From contig NZ_CADIJM010000002.1 of NCBI RefSeq assembly GCF_902859585.1, positions 496,001 to 560,000 on the forward strand: DNA of 64,000 nt, read 5' to 3'. Positions 40,953 through 49,617 of this stretch are shown here, in pieces. Under the pieces are notes generated by a model. The model ran no database searches. It worked only from the letters and a program-made list of their open reading frames with translations, and was not told the origin of the DNA. The stretch is from Achromobacter animicus (lineage in GTDB: Bacteria; Pseudomonadota; Gammaproteobacteria; Burkholderiales; Burkholderiaceae_B). Both the position numbers and the translations under genes were made by a program. The first letter of the stretch is position 1. Each line of letters begins with the position of its first letter.

Positions 40953-42257
40953 ATGAAGACCTCAAGACTGGCGGCCCTCTTGGGCGCTACCCTGCTGTCG
41001 GGCCTGGCCACGCTGGCCATCGCCGCCGACAAGCCCAAGGAACTGAACGTCGGCATCTCGACCTTCCTGTCGGGCTCGGCGTCCGTGTTCGGTGTGCCGG
41101 CCCGCGACGCGGCCGACATCCTGATCGAAGAGATCAACGCCAACGGCGGCATCGACGGCGTGAAGATCGTGCCCAGCTACATCGACGAAGGCGGCGGCGG
41201 CGAGAAGCTGCTGTCCGAATACCGGCGCCTGGCCGAAGGCGGCACGCGCGTGATGCTGTCGGCCATTTCCAGCGGCCACTGCAACATCGTCGCGCCCGTG
41301 GCCGAGGACCTGAAAGTGCTGAACGTGCTGTGGGACTGCGGCACGGAAAAGGCGCTGGAAGGCAAGAAATACAAGTACGTCGTGCGCACGCAGGCCAACG
41401 CCACCACCGAGATGGTCGCGCAGGTGCTCTACCTGATGAAGGTGAAGCCCGACTTCAAGACCATCGCCATCGTCAACCAGGACTACGCCTGGGGCCGCGA
41501 TTCGCGTGACATCTTCCTGGCCGCGCTCAAGAAGTTCAAACCCGACGTCAAGGTCGTCGCCGAGATGTTCCCCAAATTCGGCGCTGCCGACTTCTCCACC
41601 GAAATCAGCCGCCTGCAGGCGCTGCGCCCGGATGTGATCGTCTCCACGTCATGGGGTGGCGACCTGGACAACTTCGTGCGCCAGGCCTCGCAGCGCAACC
41701 TGTTCAAGAACTCCACCTTCGTGCTGTCGCTGGCCGAAAGCTCGCTGGAGCGCCTGGGTAACGCCCTGCCGGAAGGCGTCCTGGTCGGCGCGCGTGGCGA
41801 CCATTACTTCTTGCATCCGGAAACCAAGGACGATCCCAAGCACCAGGCCTTCGTGAAGAAATTCCACGACAAGACGGGCGCCTATCCGATCTACTCGGTC
41901 TATCACATGGTGCAAGGCATCAATGGCCTGAAGGCCGGCTACGAAAAGGCCATCAAGGACAACGGCGGCAACTGGCCGACGCCTGAACAGGTGGCCGCCG
42001 CCATGCACGACGTGACCTTCAAGGGCTATGGCCGCGAAGTGAAGATGCACCGGGCTGATGGCCAGGCGTTGGAAGCGCAGCTGTTCGGCGTGACCAAGAA
42101 GAGCGACAAATACCCGTTCAAGGTGCTGGCCGACATCACCATCGTGCCGGCTGAACTGGTCACGCCCGGGGTGACGGATACGTCGATGGCGTGGATCGAA
42201 AAGAGCCTGACGCCTGATGTATTGAAGAGCGATCAGATCAAGGTGTTCCCGAACTGA
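40953..42257 (+). CDS. Periplasmic binding protein of the branched-chain-type importer
   Basis: A 434-residue type I periplasmic receptor with signal peptide MKTSRLAALLGATLLSGLATLAIAA. Domain cues: LNVGISTFLSGSASVFGVPARDAADILIEE, CGTEKALEGKKYKYVVRTQAN and TIAIVNQDYAWGRDS, as in the receptors for aromatic or aliphatic acids of the LivK class. Placed last in the operon rather than next to the permeases. Longer than typical LivK (about 370). Confidence 0.9.
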   Translation: MKTSRLAALLGATLLSGLATLAIAADKPKELNVGISTFLSGSASVFGVPARDAADILIEEINANGGIDGVKIVPSYIDEGGGGEKLLSEYRRLAEGGTRVMLSAISSGHCNIVAPVAEDLKVLNVLWDCGTEKALEGKKYKYVVRTQANATTEMVAQVLYLMKVKPDFKTIAIVNQDYAWGRDSRDIFLAALKKFKPDVKVVAEMFPKFGAADFSTEISRLQALRPDVIVSTSWGGDLDNFVRQASQRNLFKNSTFVLSLAESSLERLGNALPEGVLVGARGDHYFLHPETKDDPKHQAFVKKFHDKTGAYPIYSVYHMVQGINGLKAGYEKAIKDNGGNWPTPEQVAAAMHDVTFKGYGREVKMHRADGQALEAQLFGVTKKSDKYPFKVLADITIVPAELVTPGVTDTSMAWIEKSLTPDVLKSDQIKVFPN

Positions 42258-42299
42258 TCGGGACGGACAGGGCAAGCAGCAGTGTGTGGTGCAGGGATA

Positions 42300-42329
42300 G
42301 CCCCGGCGTGCGCGCCGGGGCGTTTTTTT
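42300..42329 (+). terminator. Intrinsic terminator of the importer/dehydrogenase operon
   Basis: GCCCCGGCG (42300-42308), loop TGCG, CGCCGGGGC (42313-42321), then G and seven T. A 9-bp GC stem with a full U tract, ending the plus-strand operon just before the convergent P450 gene. Confidence 0.92.
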
Positions 42330-42330
42330 G

Positions 42331-44682
42331 CTACAGCTCCAGCACCACCTTCTTGCCCCCGCACGATCGCGAGCAGCAGGCCATCATCTTGTTGTTTGCC
42401 TCGCGTTCCGCGCGCGTCAGCACCACGTCGCGATGGTCGATGTCGCCTTCCAGCACGCGCACCTCGCACGATCCGCACAACCCTTCCTCGCAATCGCTCT
42501 GCACATCGATATTGGCGCCGCGCAATGCGGTCAGCAGCGTCTGGTCCGCGGGCACGTTGAGGACAATCCCCGAATCCTTCAGCACCACCTCAAAGGCCTG
42601 TTCCTTCGACGGGTCCAGCGTGCCCAGCGTGGAATGGAAGTGCTCCACCCGCAGCGTATCTTCCGGCCATGCCGCGCAGCAGCCGGCCAGCGCATCCAGC
42701 AGACCCTGCGGACCGCACGCATACACCTGCGCGCCGGCGCGCGGCTCGGCGAGCAGGGCGGCATAGTCCGCGCGAGTGCCCTCGTCTTTGACGTGCAGAT
42801 GCAGGTGATCTCCGTGCAGCGACGCCAGTTCGTCCGCCAGCGCCATGCAAGCTCGCGAGCGACCGCTGTAATGCAGTTCGTAGTCCAGCCCCAGCTCCCG
42901 CGCACGCCGCGCCATGGCGCTGATGGGCGTGATGCCGATGCCGCCCGCGATCAGGATGAGTTTTGAAGCCGTTTCGTCCAGACGGAAGTGATTGCGTGGT
43001 CCACGAATGCGCAGGCGCGCGCCGGGCGTGGCGTTCGCGTGCATCCAGGCGGAACCGCCGCGGCCATTTTCTTCGCGCAGCACGGCAATTTCAAAGACGC
43101 CGGTCTCGGCCGGATCGCCGCACAGCGAATACTGTCGCGACAGGCCGGTATCGCCGCATTCCACGTCGATGTGCGATCCGGGCGACCAGCGGGGCAGGGG
43201 CTTGCCGTCCGGCGACACCAGGCGCAGCCGCACGATGCCGTCGGCCGCCGTTTCTGCGCTGTGCACCACGACCGGCCGGGTGATGGCGTGTGAGGACGGC
43301 TCGCCAATGCGCACGGGGTGCCTGTTTTCCAGCAGCGAAGGATTTGCACGTTCCGGATTCTGCGCCGGATCCCATTCAACCCAGAGATGTTCCGGGCCGC
43401 GGAACGAGGTGTTCGGCACATACGTAAACGCCTGTTCCGCCAGCTTCAGATGGGGCAAGCGGCGCGTCAGCTCTTCCAGGAAGATCTGCATCTCCATGCG
43501 CGCCAGATTCTTGCCCATGCACTGGTGCGAGCCATACCCGAAGGTGAGCTGGTCGCTGGCGTTTTCGCGGCGGATGTCGAAGAGGTCGGCGTCTTCAAAC
43601 TGGCCCTCGTCATGGTTGGCCGACGAGGTCACGATCAGCAGCTTGGAGCCGGCCGGAATCGCCACGCCCGCGATCTCCACGTCGCGCGTCGCCAGCCGCC
43701 GCCAGGCAGCCACCGAGCCGTTGTGCCGCAGGCATTCCTCGACCGCGTTCGGGATCAGGTTCGGATCCTCGCAGATCTCGCGCCAGGCCTGGGGATGCTG
43801 CAGCAGCAGCTTGATCGCGTTGGCCGACGCGTTGGCGGTGGTCTCGTGCGCCGCGACGATGCCGGCCATCATCATCGAATGCAGGTACGAGTCGGTGACC
43901 ACCTCCGGATGCGTTTGCTGCTTGCGCAGGCCGTATTGCATCCAGCCGGGGCCGGACGGGTCCTGCCGCATCTTGTCCAGGATCTTGCCGGCCAACTGCC
44001 AGAAATTTCCGACCGCGTGGGCGACGGCAACCTGTGCTTCCGGCTTGGGCCGGCCCCAGGTGTTCACCGTGTGCGCGATGGAATACTGGCGCAGCAGATC
44101 CATGTCTTCTTCGGGCACGCCCAGGAAGTGCAGCGCCACCGTCAGCGGCACTTCCCACAGCATCTGGTCCACGAGATCGGCGCGGCCGTCGTCGATGAAG
44201 CGGTCCACGTAGTCGCGCGTCAGGCGTCGCACCATCGGTTCGTGGTGCTTCAATTCTTCAGGCGTGAACGGGTCCATCAACACGCGGCGGCGCGGCATGT
44301 GCGCGGGCTCGTCCTCGTTCACCAGCGTGCGATTCATGGCGTAGCCGTACGACGCCAGCACCGCGTTGGCTTCCGGCCCCGTCGGCGTGATCTTCTCCAG
44401 CGCGATGGACGGGCTGAAGGTGATGTTGTCGCGGAAGATCGCCTTGATGTCGTCGTAGCGCGTCACGACCCAGTAACCCAGTTGCGGGCTGTAGAACACC
44501 GGCTCTTGCTCGCGCGCCCAACGCACGTATTCCGGCGGGTCCTGCTGATAGCCGTCGCCAAAGGGATCGAACGCGGCGGCGCGCGCGCTGACCGGACAGC
44601 CCGTCGGGCTCTGCGCCGCAGCCAACGCGGCGTGATCGATGGGACAGCCCGAGGGGCGCGGGGTGGCGGATGCTTGGTTCAT
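42331..44682 (-). CDS. Self-sufficient cytochrome P450-reductase fusion (CYP116B type)
   Basis: A 783-residue single-chain oxygenase. The P450 part (about 1-450) has the oxygen-activation helix GIVAAHETTANA, the ExxR motif EECLR and the haem ligand Cys388 in FGYGSHQCMG. A linker leads to a phthalate-dioxygenase-reductase-like part: flavin motif SRQYSLCGDP, NADPH segment IAGGIGITPIS, and a C-terminal 2Fe-2S domain (CEEGLCGSCEV plus a distal cysteine, CC near the end). Length and order match P450RhF-like enzymes that hydroxylate or dealkylate aromatic ethers and thiocarbamates. A Bug receptor gene lies upstream on the same strand. Natural substrate unknown. Confidence 0.92.
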   Translation of the reverse strand: MNQASATPRPSGCPIDHAALAAAQSPTGCPVSARAAAFDPFGDGYQQDPPEYVRWAREQEPVFYSPQLGYWVVTRYDDIKAIFRDNITFSPSIALEKITPTGPEANAVLASYGYAMNRTLVNEDEPAHMPRRRVLMDPFTPEELKHHEPMVRRLTRDYVDRFIDDGRADLVDQMLWEVPLTVALHFLGVPEEDMDLLRQYSIAHTVNTWGRPKPEAQVAVAHAVGNFWQLAGKILDKMRQDPSGPGWMQYGLRKQQTHPEVVTDSYLHSMMMAGIVAAHETTANASANAIKLLLQHPQAWREICEDPNLIPNAVEECLRHNGSVAAWRRLATRDVEIAGVAIPAGSKLLIVTSSANHDEGQFEDADLFDIRRENASDQLTFGYGSHQCMGKNLARMEMQIFLEELTRRLPHLKLAEQAFTYVPNTSFRGPEHLWVEWDPAQNPERANPSLLENRHPVRIGEPSSHAITRPVVVHSAETAADGIVRLRLVSPDGKPLPRWSPGSHIDVECGDTGLSRQYSLCGDPAETGVFEIAVLREENGRGGSAWMHANATPGARLRIRGPRNHFRLDETASKLILIAGGIGITPISAMARRARELGLDYELHYSGRSRACMALADELASLHGDHLHLHVKDEGTRADYAALLAEPRAGAQVYACGPQGLLDALAGCCAAWPEDTLRVEHFHSTLGTLDPSKEQAFEVVLKDSGIVLNVPADQTLLTALRGANIDVQSDCEEGLCGSCEVRVLEGDIDHRDVVLTRAEREANNKMMACCSRSCGGKKVVLEL

Positions 44683-44709
44683 GAGGTCGTTCCGTGTGTT
44701 CGTCTTGCG

Positions 44710-44761
44710 GGCCCGCCGCGGGTTCGGCGTTTGGTGCGCGGCATACGATGTGCGGCGGGCC
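44710..44761. repeat. Long-range inverted repeat between the Bug and P450 genes
   Basis: GGCCCGCCGC (44710-44719) and GCGGCGGGCC (44752-44761) are perfect 10-base complements 32 bases apart. In the 117-base gap of a possible two-gene transcript it could attenuate or stabilise the mRNA. Confidence 0.5.
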
Positions 44762-44799
44762 GGTGATGCGGGTTCAGCGTGATGCCGTGAGCGTGATGC

Positions 44800-45789
44800 T
44801 CAGTCCAGCGTGATGCCCAGATCCTTGATCAGCTTCTGCCAGCGGGCGCGCTCGGCGGTCAGCATCTCGGCGTACTGCGCAGGCGTGTTGCCGATCGGCT
44901 CGATGCCGAACTCCACCAGACGCTGGCGCGTGGCCGGGTCATTGATGGTCGCGACCACTTGCTTGTTCAGCGCATCGATCACGGGCTTGGGCGTCGCGGC
45001 CGGCACCACCACGCCAACCTGCGCCGCGGCTTCCACGTTCTTCAGGCCGATTTCGGCAAAGGTCGGCACGTCGGGCAGTTGCGGCAGGCGGGTCGGATTG
45101 GCGACCGCCAGCGCCTTGACCTTGCCGCCGTTGATGAAGCCGGCGCCAGCGGCCAGATCCACCATCATCGCGGGCACCTGCCCGCCGGCCACGTCCGCCA
45201 GGGCGGGCGACGCGCCGCGGTAGGGCACGTGCGTCAGGGTCAGACCCGCTTCAACCTTCAGCAATTCCATCGCCAGGTGGTGCGGACTGCCCGCGCCGGC
45301 CGACGCGTAATCCAGGCCTTCCTTGCGCGCCTTGGCTTCCGCCAGGAATTCCTTGGCCGAGTTGACCTTCATGGCCGGACCGACCACCAGGATCATCGGA
45401 AACCGTCCCATCAGCGTGACGGGCGCCAGATCCTTCGCCGGGTCGTACGACAACTTCTTGTAGAGGGCCGGGTTGAACACCAGCGTGCCGTTGTCGGCGG
45501 ACAGCATCGTGTAGCCGTCGGCCGGGGCGCGCGCCGTTTCCGACGCCGCAATCGCCGTGTTGCCGCCCGGCTTGTTCTCGATCACCACCGGCTGGTGCAG
45601 ACGCCCCGTCAATCCCTGCCCGATGCTGCGCGCCAGGAAATCCGACCCGCCGCCCGCGGCGTACGGCACGATCCAGCGCACGGGCTTGGACGGGTAGTCC
45701 GCAGCTGCCTGCTGCGCGGACGCACTGGCACAAGCCAGCAGGGGCAGGGCCATCAGGCCGGCCAGGATGTGGTGTTTAACACTGCGCAT
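44800..45789 (-). CDS. Bug/TctC-family periplasmic substrate-binding protein
   Basis: A 329-residue Bug receptor with signal MRSVKHHILAGLMALPLLACASASA, RWIVPYAAGGGSDFLARSI, VVIENKPGGNTAIAA and THVPYRGASPALADVAGGQV. Start 45789 has GAGGAG upstream; the frame runs back to 46140 but overlaps the divergent IclR gene. It is divergent from that IclR gene and upstream of the P450, suggesting an IclR-controlled module. Confidence 0.92.
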   Translation of the reverse strand: MRSVKHHILAGLMALPLLACASASAQQAAADYPSKPVRWIVPYAAGGGSDFLARSIGQGLTGRLHQPVVIENKPGGNTAIAASETARAPADGYTMLSADNGTLVFNPALYKKLSYDPAKDLAPVTLMGRFPMILVVGPAMKVNSAKEFLAEAKARKEGLDYASAGAGSPHHLAMELLKVEAGLTLTHVPYRGASPALADVAGGQVPAMMVDLAAGAGFINGGKVKALAVANPTRLPQLPDVPTFAEIGLKNVEAAAQVGVVVPAATPKPVIDALNKQVVATINDPATRQRLVEFGIEPIGNTPAQYAEMLTAERARWQKLIKDLGITLD

Positions 45790-45833
45790 GGACAAGTCTC
45801 CTCGTTGTGGAATGTCAAAAGTGCATTCCTTAT

Positions 45834-45861
45834 TTGCGTAAAGCATATACGCAATGCGTAA
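45834..45861. promoter_or_regulatory. Candidate IclR operator
   Basis: TTGCGTA (45834-45840) and TACGCAA (45848-45854) are a perfect 7-bp inverted repeat with a 7-base gap; TGCGTAA (45855-45861) adds a third half-site. AT-rich and centred between the divergent Bug and IclR genes. Confidence 0.5.
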
Positions 45862-45949
45862 TTTTTGAAGAAGGGTTAACCTTAGTGCCGCTCCAGGCTT
45901 TCGGACCCTCGTTTGCCGGCGAGCGTCTGCCCCGGAGCCGTTTTTCCCT

Positions 45950-46792
45950 ATGAGCAAAGCCGCCTTGCCGCCTGAATCCGACCTCGAATCCGCCCACGAT
46001 CCGGCCGCCCGGCCGCGCGAGCGACGGCAGCGGGTCCAGGCGGCGGAAACCGGCATGTCGGTGCTGAAAGGGCTCGCTCGACTAGGCGGCCGCGCCAGTC
46101 TCACCGCGCTGGCTGCCCACGTCGGCGAAAGCCCCGCCAAGGTCCACCGCTACCTGATGAGCCTCATCGCCGAAGGCCTGGTCGACCAGGAAGTGGCGAC
46201 GCAGCAATATCACCTGGGCCTGGAAGCGCTTTATGTCGGGGTAGCCGCCATGCGCCAGGCCGACCCCTTACGGATCGGCGAACCCGCGCTCGTGCGCCTG
46301 CGCGAAAGCCTGGCCGTCACGTGCTTTATCGCCGTCATGGGCAACAAGGGTCCGACCATCGTGCGATTCGAGGAGCCCGGCCTGCCGGTCACCGTGAACG
46401 TGCGCGTGGGGTCGGTGCTGTCGATGCTGTGGTCGGCGACGGGGCGGGCTTTTCTGGGCCTGCTGGACGAGGCGCCGGTGCGGGCGCTGGCGGAAGCCGA
46501 ACTGGCCGGCGCACCGGCCGAGCAGCGCGCGCTGCTGGATCGGGATGACCCCATCGGCGTCTTGCGCCGCGATGTTCGGGCGGCGGGATGCGCCACCGTC
46601 AAGGACACCAATCTGCGCGGCATCAGCGCCGTGTCGGCGCCGCTGTATGACCACACCGGACGGGTCTGCGCGGTACTGACCGCGCTGGGCGCGACGGGCG
46701 GGTTCGACGTGTCCGAGGGCGGGGCGGTGGTGGCCGCGGTTAAGCGCGAGGCGCTGGCGGCCAGTGTGGCGTTGGGGTATGTGGCGGGATGA
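45950..46792 (+). CDS. IclR-family regulator
   Basis: A 280-residue regulator: winged helix in SVLKGLARLGGRASLTALAAHVGESPAKVHRYLMSL, then an effector domain (VQVSMNG is absent; LAVTCFIAVMGNKGPTIVRFEE is seen). A 35-residue hydrophilic, charged N-terminal extension precedes the head. No strong ribosome site before ATG 45950 (only GGAG at 45933). Divergent from the Bug receptor/P450 genes and likely their repressor or activator. Confidence 0.85.
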   Translation: MSKAALPPESDLESAHDPAARPRERRQRVQAAETGMSVLKGLARLGGRASLTALAAHVGESPAKVHRYLMSLIAEGLVDQEVATQQYHLGLEALYVGVAAMRQADPLRIGEPALVRLRESLAVTCFIAVMGNKGPTIVRFEEPGLPVTVNVRVGSVLSMLWSATGRAFLGLLDEAPVRALAEAELAGAPAEQRALLDRDDPIGVLRRDVRAAGCATVKDTNLRGISAVSAPLYDHTGRVCAVLTALGATGGFDVSEGGAVVAAVKREALAASVALGYVAG

Positions 46793-46829
46793 CCCCGCGC
46801 AGAATCGACACTGTGTCAGACGCGTGAAT

Positions 46830-47867
46830 CTACCGCCCCACCTCCAGCTTCCCCAACGCATCCCTGAAATCCGGATACTCCTTCAAAAACGCCTGGTTCC
46901 GCTCGAACCTCCCGAGCAACCGGTCATCGATCGTCAGATTCAACACCGTCTCCCGATCCCACACCCTGGGCCGACGCTTCACCGGAATCGGCACCTTCTC
47001 CGTGAACTCCTTGTACGAATCATGCGGTTCGCACTGTTCATAGTCGGTCGAGATCCGCTGCACCGTCCCCGTCTCTAGCCCCGCCTGCCGCGCCTTTTCC
47101 TGCAGCCATGCCGCCGGCAGCGTCTGCAGGCTCCCATCCTGATATCCGCCGCCCACATCGGAATGCGCGCCGATGAACCAGCGCTGTTCCACGGGCAGGT
47201 GCGCCGGCCGTGGCGGTGAACCCGCGCGACGAGTCCATAGCGTGGGAAAGTACGGCTCGCGGTATTCGTTGGTGGCGATGGCGTGGTAGGCGTTCAGGAC
47301 GTGGTTGCTCAGTTCGGTGTCGTGGAAGTTGTAGAAGCTGGAGAAGCCGGGAAATGACACGCCGCCAACGGGGATGCCAAGGCTGCCGACGGTGTCCCAG
47401 ACGCCGACAAAGTGCAGGTCGGTGTCGCGGGAGAAGCGGTCGCGGAAAGCGGCGGCTTCCAGGGACGATGGGGTGCAGTCGTCGCGGTAGAGCGCGTAGG
47501 CTTCCGAGACATTGTTTTCGGTGGGTTCGTTGAGCAAGCCGCACTTACGCACCATGCCCGCCAGGCTGCGGGCGGTGTAGGCGCCGCGGCTGAAGCCGAA
47601 GAGAAAGATGCGATCGCCGGGCTCGTGGCGCTGGCAGAGCCAGCGGTAGCCTTCGCGGATGTTGGCCGAGAGGCCTGCGCCGAACGCGCCGCCCATGAAT
47701 TTGTCGATGGCGGACCACAGGCCCTGGCCTTGTGTCCCCACGCCCTCGATGTAGAGCGTTTCCTGCGTGCTGGTCTCGGGCGCGGCTTTGTAGAGCTCGT
47801 AGACGTTGGTGCGGTCGTTGGGTTCGTTCCACGTACCGTCGAAGAATACGGCGAGGTTCTTCACCAT
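46830..47867 (-). CDS. DUF2235 alpha/beta hydrolase
   Basis: A 345-residue protein of the DUF2235 group. It opens with VKNLAVFFDGTWNEPND, carries the nucleophile motif GFSRGAYTAR, VGVWDTVGSLGIP, and WFIGAHSDVGGGY with the likely Asp and His. Related proteins include type VI lipase effectors of the Tle1 kind, but no vgrG, PAAR or chaperone gene is nearby, and many bacteria carry stand-alone copies. Start 47867 has GGGGAGA upstream. No signal peptide. Confidence 0.85.
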   Translation of the reverse strand: MVKNLAVFFDGTWNEPNDRTNVYELYKAAPETSTQETLYIEGVGTQGQGLWSAIDKFMGGAFGAGLSANIREGYRWLCQRHEPGDRIFLFGFSRGAYTARSLAGMVRKCGLLNEPTENNVSEAYALYRDDCTPSSLEAAAFRDRFSRDTDLHFVGVWDTVGSLGIPVGGVSFPGFSSFYNFHDTELSNHVLNAYHAIATNEYREPYFPTLWTRRAGSPPRPAHLPVEQRWFIGAHSDVGGGYQDGSLQTLPAAWLQEKARQAGLETGTVQRISTDYEQCEPHDSYKEFTEKVPIPVKRRPRVWDRETVLNLTIDDRLLGRFERNQAFLKEYPDFRDALGKLEVGR

Positions 47868-48135
47868 GATCGTCTCCCCACACACAGATAAAGGCTTGCG
47901 ATACCTATGCTGCCGGCTGGGACAACGCCTGCGTGAGGCAAGCTAGCACGCGGCGTGTCGAAGGCAGGGCGCGGGGTTTCCCTGCTGCATGTTCATACAC
48001 CACCTTTCTGCCTAGCCCCGCGTGCGCGACATTGCGTGCTGGCGGCATTCTGCGCGGCGTACCGTTTTCAAGAGTACGCCTTTACTACCGCATCAGGAGC
48101 CATCCGAAGCGTTTGCGGATGGTATCCAGGACAAG
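47868..48135. other. Intergenic region, no gene seen
   Basis: Upstream space of the DUF2235 gene and downstream space of ohr. Short open frames here lack ribosome sites and protein-like composition. The part 48050-48110 is somewhat AT-richer and may include the DUF2235 promoter. Confidence 0.4.
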
Positions 48136-48158
48136 AAAAAAAGCGGCCCGAAGGCCGC
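48136..48158 (-). terminator. Intrinsic terminator of ohr
   Basis: On the minus strand GCGGCC-TTCG-GGCCGC (48158-48143) is followed by seven T (48142-48136). A UUCG tetraloop and U tract make this a strong terminator, 27 bases past the stop. Confidence 0.93.
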
Positions 48159-48184
48159 CGTAGCAAACAGGGACAATCCCCGCT

Positions 48185-48610
48185 TCAGACGATCTGGAAT
48201 TGCACATCGATGTTGTCGCGAATCGCGCGCGAATAAGGGCACAACTGGTGCGCCGATTCGACCAGCAACTGCTTCTGCTCGCCGGTCAATCCCGGCAGCG
48301 AAACGGCCAGCGTGACGCCGAGCGCGAAGTTGGCGCCGTTATCGACCTTGCCCAGCGACACGCTGGCGTCGATGGCGATATCGCGCGGCACGGTGATGTT
48401 GTGAGTGGCGCCGGCGCGCTTGATCGCGCCCATGAAGCAGGCCGAGTAGCCCACGCCAAAAAGCTGTTCGGGATTGGTGCCGGGCTTGCCGGATCCGGGC
48501 GTGCTCAGCGTGACGTCCAGCGCGCCGTCGCTGCTGCGTCCCGCGCCTTCGCGGCCGGCGGTGGTGTGGGTGTGGGCGGTGTAGAGAACCTGCTCGAGTT
48601 GCTTGGCCAT
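48185..48610 (-). CDS. ohr: Organic hydroperoxide resistance protein Ohr
   Basis: A 141-residue OsmC/Ohr peroxidase. The reactive Cys58 (GYSACFMGA) and resolving Cys124 (HQLCPYSRAIRDNI) are both present, and VLYTAHTHTTAGREG is the Ohr-type start. It reduces organic peroxides in the cytoplasm using lipoyl thiols. The usual OhrR regulator gene is not adjacent. Followed by its own terminator. Confidence 0.94.
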   Translation of the reverse strand: MAKQLEQVLYTAHTHTTAGREGAGRSSDGALDVTLSTPGSGKPGTNPEQLFGVGYSACFMGAIKRAGATHNITVPRDIAIDASVSLGKVDNGANFALGVTLAVSLPGLTGEQKQLLVESAHQLCPYSRAIRDNIDVQFQIV

Positions 48611-48861
48611 GATGACTCCAGGAAGATCGGCGCGGCGCGGCCGTGCCTGTGGTTGAGAGCCTGCATTGCATCAAGCGGCTGTATCGGTCATGTGTCGGCG
48701 CCGGGGCGGGATGGCATCACCGCGTATCCAGGACCGGTCCGGATACGCTGCGATACAAACCGCGTCATTGGCGGACGCGGCGGCATTGGAGTATGTTGCG
48801 CGCTGGCGGCACGGGCCGCATTACGCAACGATCAAGCAACGATCACGGAAAAGCACACATC
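48611..48861. other. Divergent intergenic region of ohr and the nucleosidase gene
   Basis: 251 bases without a credible gene. It must hold both promoters; no OhrR-like palindrome was evident to me. Confidence 0.35.
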
Positions 48862-49608
48862 ATGGGACGTCTCGCCATCCTGGGCGCGCTGCACGAAGAA
48901 ATCGCCGACCTGCTGGCGGCCATGGATCCCGGCGCCGAAACGCGCCGCATCGCCATGCGCGATTTTCAGCTGGGCACGCTGTGGGGCACGCCCTGCGTGA
49001 TCGCGCTCAGCCGTATCGGCAAGGTGGCCGCGGCGGCGACGGCGTCCATCGTCATTCAGGAGTTCGGCGTGTCGCGCGTGCTGTTCACGGGCCTGGCGGG
49101 CGGGCTGCATCCGCAGGTGCGCGTCGGCGACATCGTCGTGGCGGATGCCTTGATGCAGCACGACATGGACGCGCGGCCCTTGTTCGGCCGCCACGAAATC
49201 CCGCTGCTGGGGCGCGAGCGCTTCGATGCCGATGCCGCGCTGAGTGCATTGCTGCTGGATAGCGCACGTGACTTCGCGGCCAATGGCGGTTTACCGGGCG
49301 CGGCCGCCCAGCCACGCGTTCACCACGGCCTGATCGCGACCGGCGACATTTTCGTCAACGACAACGATCTGGCGCACGATCTGCGCCAACGCCTGCCCGA
49401 CGCGCTTTGCCTGGAAATGGAAGGTGCAGCGATGGCGCAGGTGTGTCACGAGTTCGGCGTGCCGTTTGCCGTGATGCGCGTGATCTCCGACAGCGCCGAT
49501 CACGCGGCCAAGACGGACTTCACGGACTTCCTGGTAAACCTGGCGCGGCTGTACACCGCCGGCATCCTGAGGCCGCTGCTACAGTCGGGCGCGCTGCGCG
49601 ACGCCTGA
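48862..49608 (+). CDS. mtnN: 5'-methylthioadenosine/S-adenosylhomocysteine nucleosidase
   Basis: A 248-residue nucleosidase that splits MTA or SAH to adenine and the thio-sugar in the cytoplasm. The N-terminal glutamate motif GALHEEI, the glycine motif FTGLAGGLHP, the ribose-binding CLEMEGAAMAQV and catalytic Asp in VISDSADHAA match the MTAN family. A ribosome site is weak (GGAAAAG). Stop is 10 bases from the convergent kinase gene. Closely related nucleosidases (AMP nucleosidase, futalosine hydrolase) are less likely. Confidence 0.85.
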   Translation: MGRLAILGALHEEIADLLAAMDPGAETRRIAMRDFQLGTLWGTPCVIALSRIGKVAAAATASIVIQEFGVSRVLFTGLAGGLHPQVRVGDIVVADALMQHDMDARPLFGRHEIPLLGRERFDADAALSALLLDSARDFAANGGLPGAAAQPRVHHGLIATGDIFVNDNDLAHDLRQRLPDALCLEMEGAAMAQVCHEFGVPFAVMRVISDSADHAAKTDFTDFLVNLARLYTAGILRPLLQSGALRDA

Positions 49609-49617
49609 CGATCAACG

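Noticed and set aside
44776-44816. Three copies of AGCGTGATGC near the end of the Bug gene
   Set aside because: Short, unevenly spaced and partly inside coding sequence; probably chance or a minor duplication.
46830-47867. DUF2235 gene as a type VI lipase effector locus
   Set aside because: No vgrG, PAAR, adaptor or immunity gene beside it; stand-alone DUF2235 genes are common, so it is annotated only by family.
47933-48163. Small plus-strand frames between the DUF2235 and ohr genes
   Set aside because: Overlap the ohr terminator, lack ribosome sites and have Arg-rich shadow composition.
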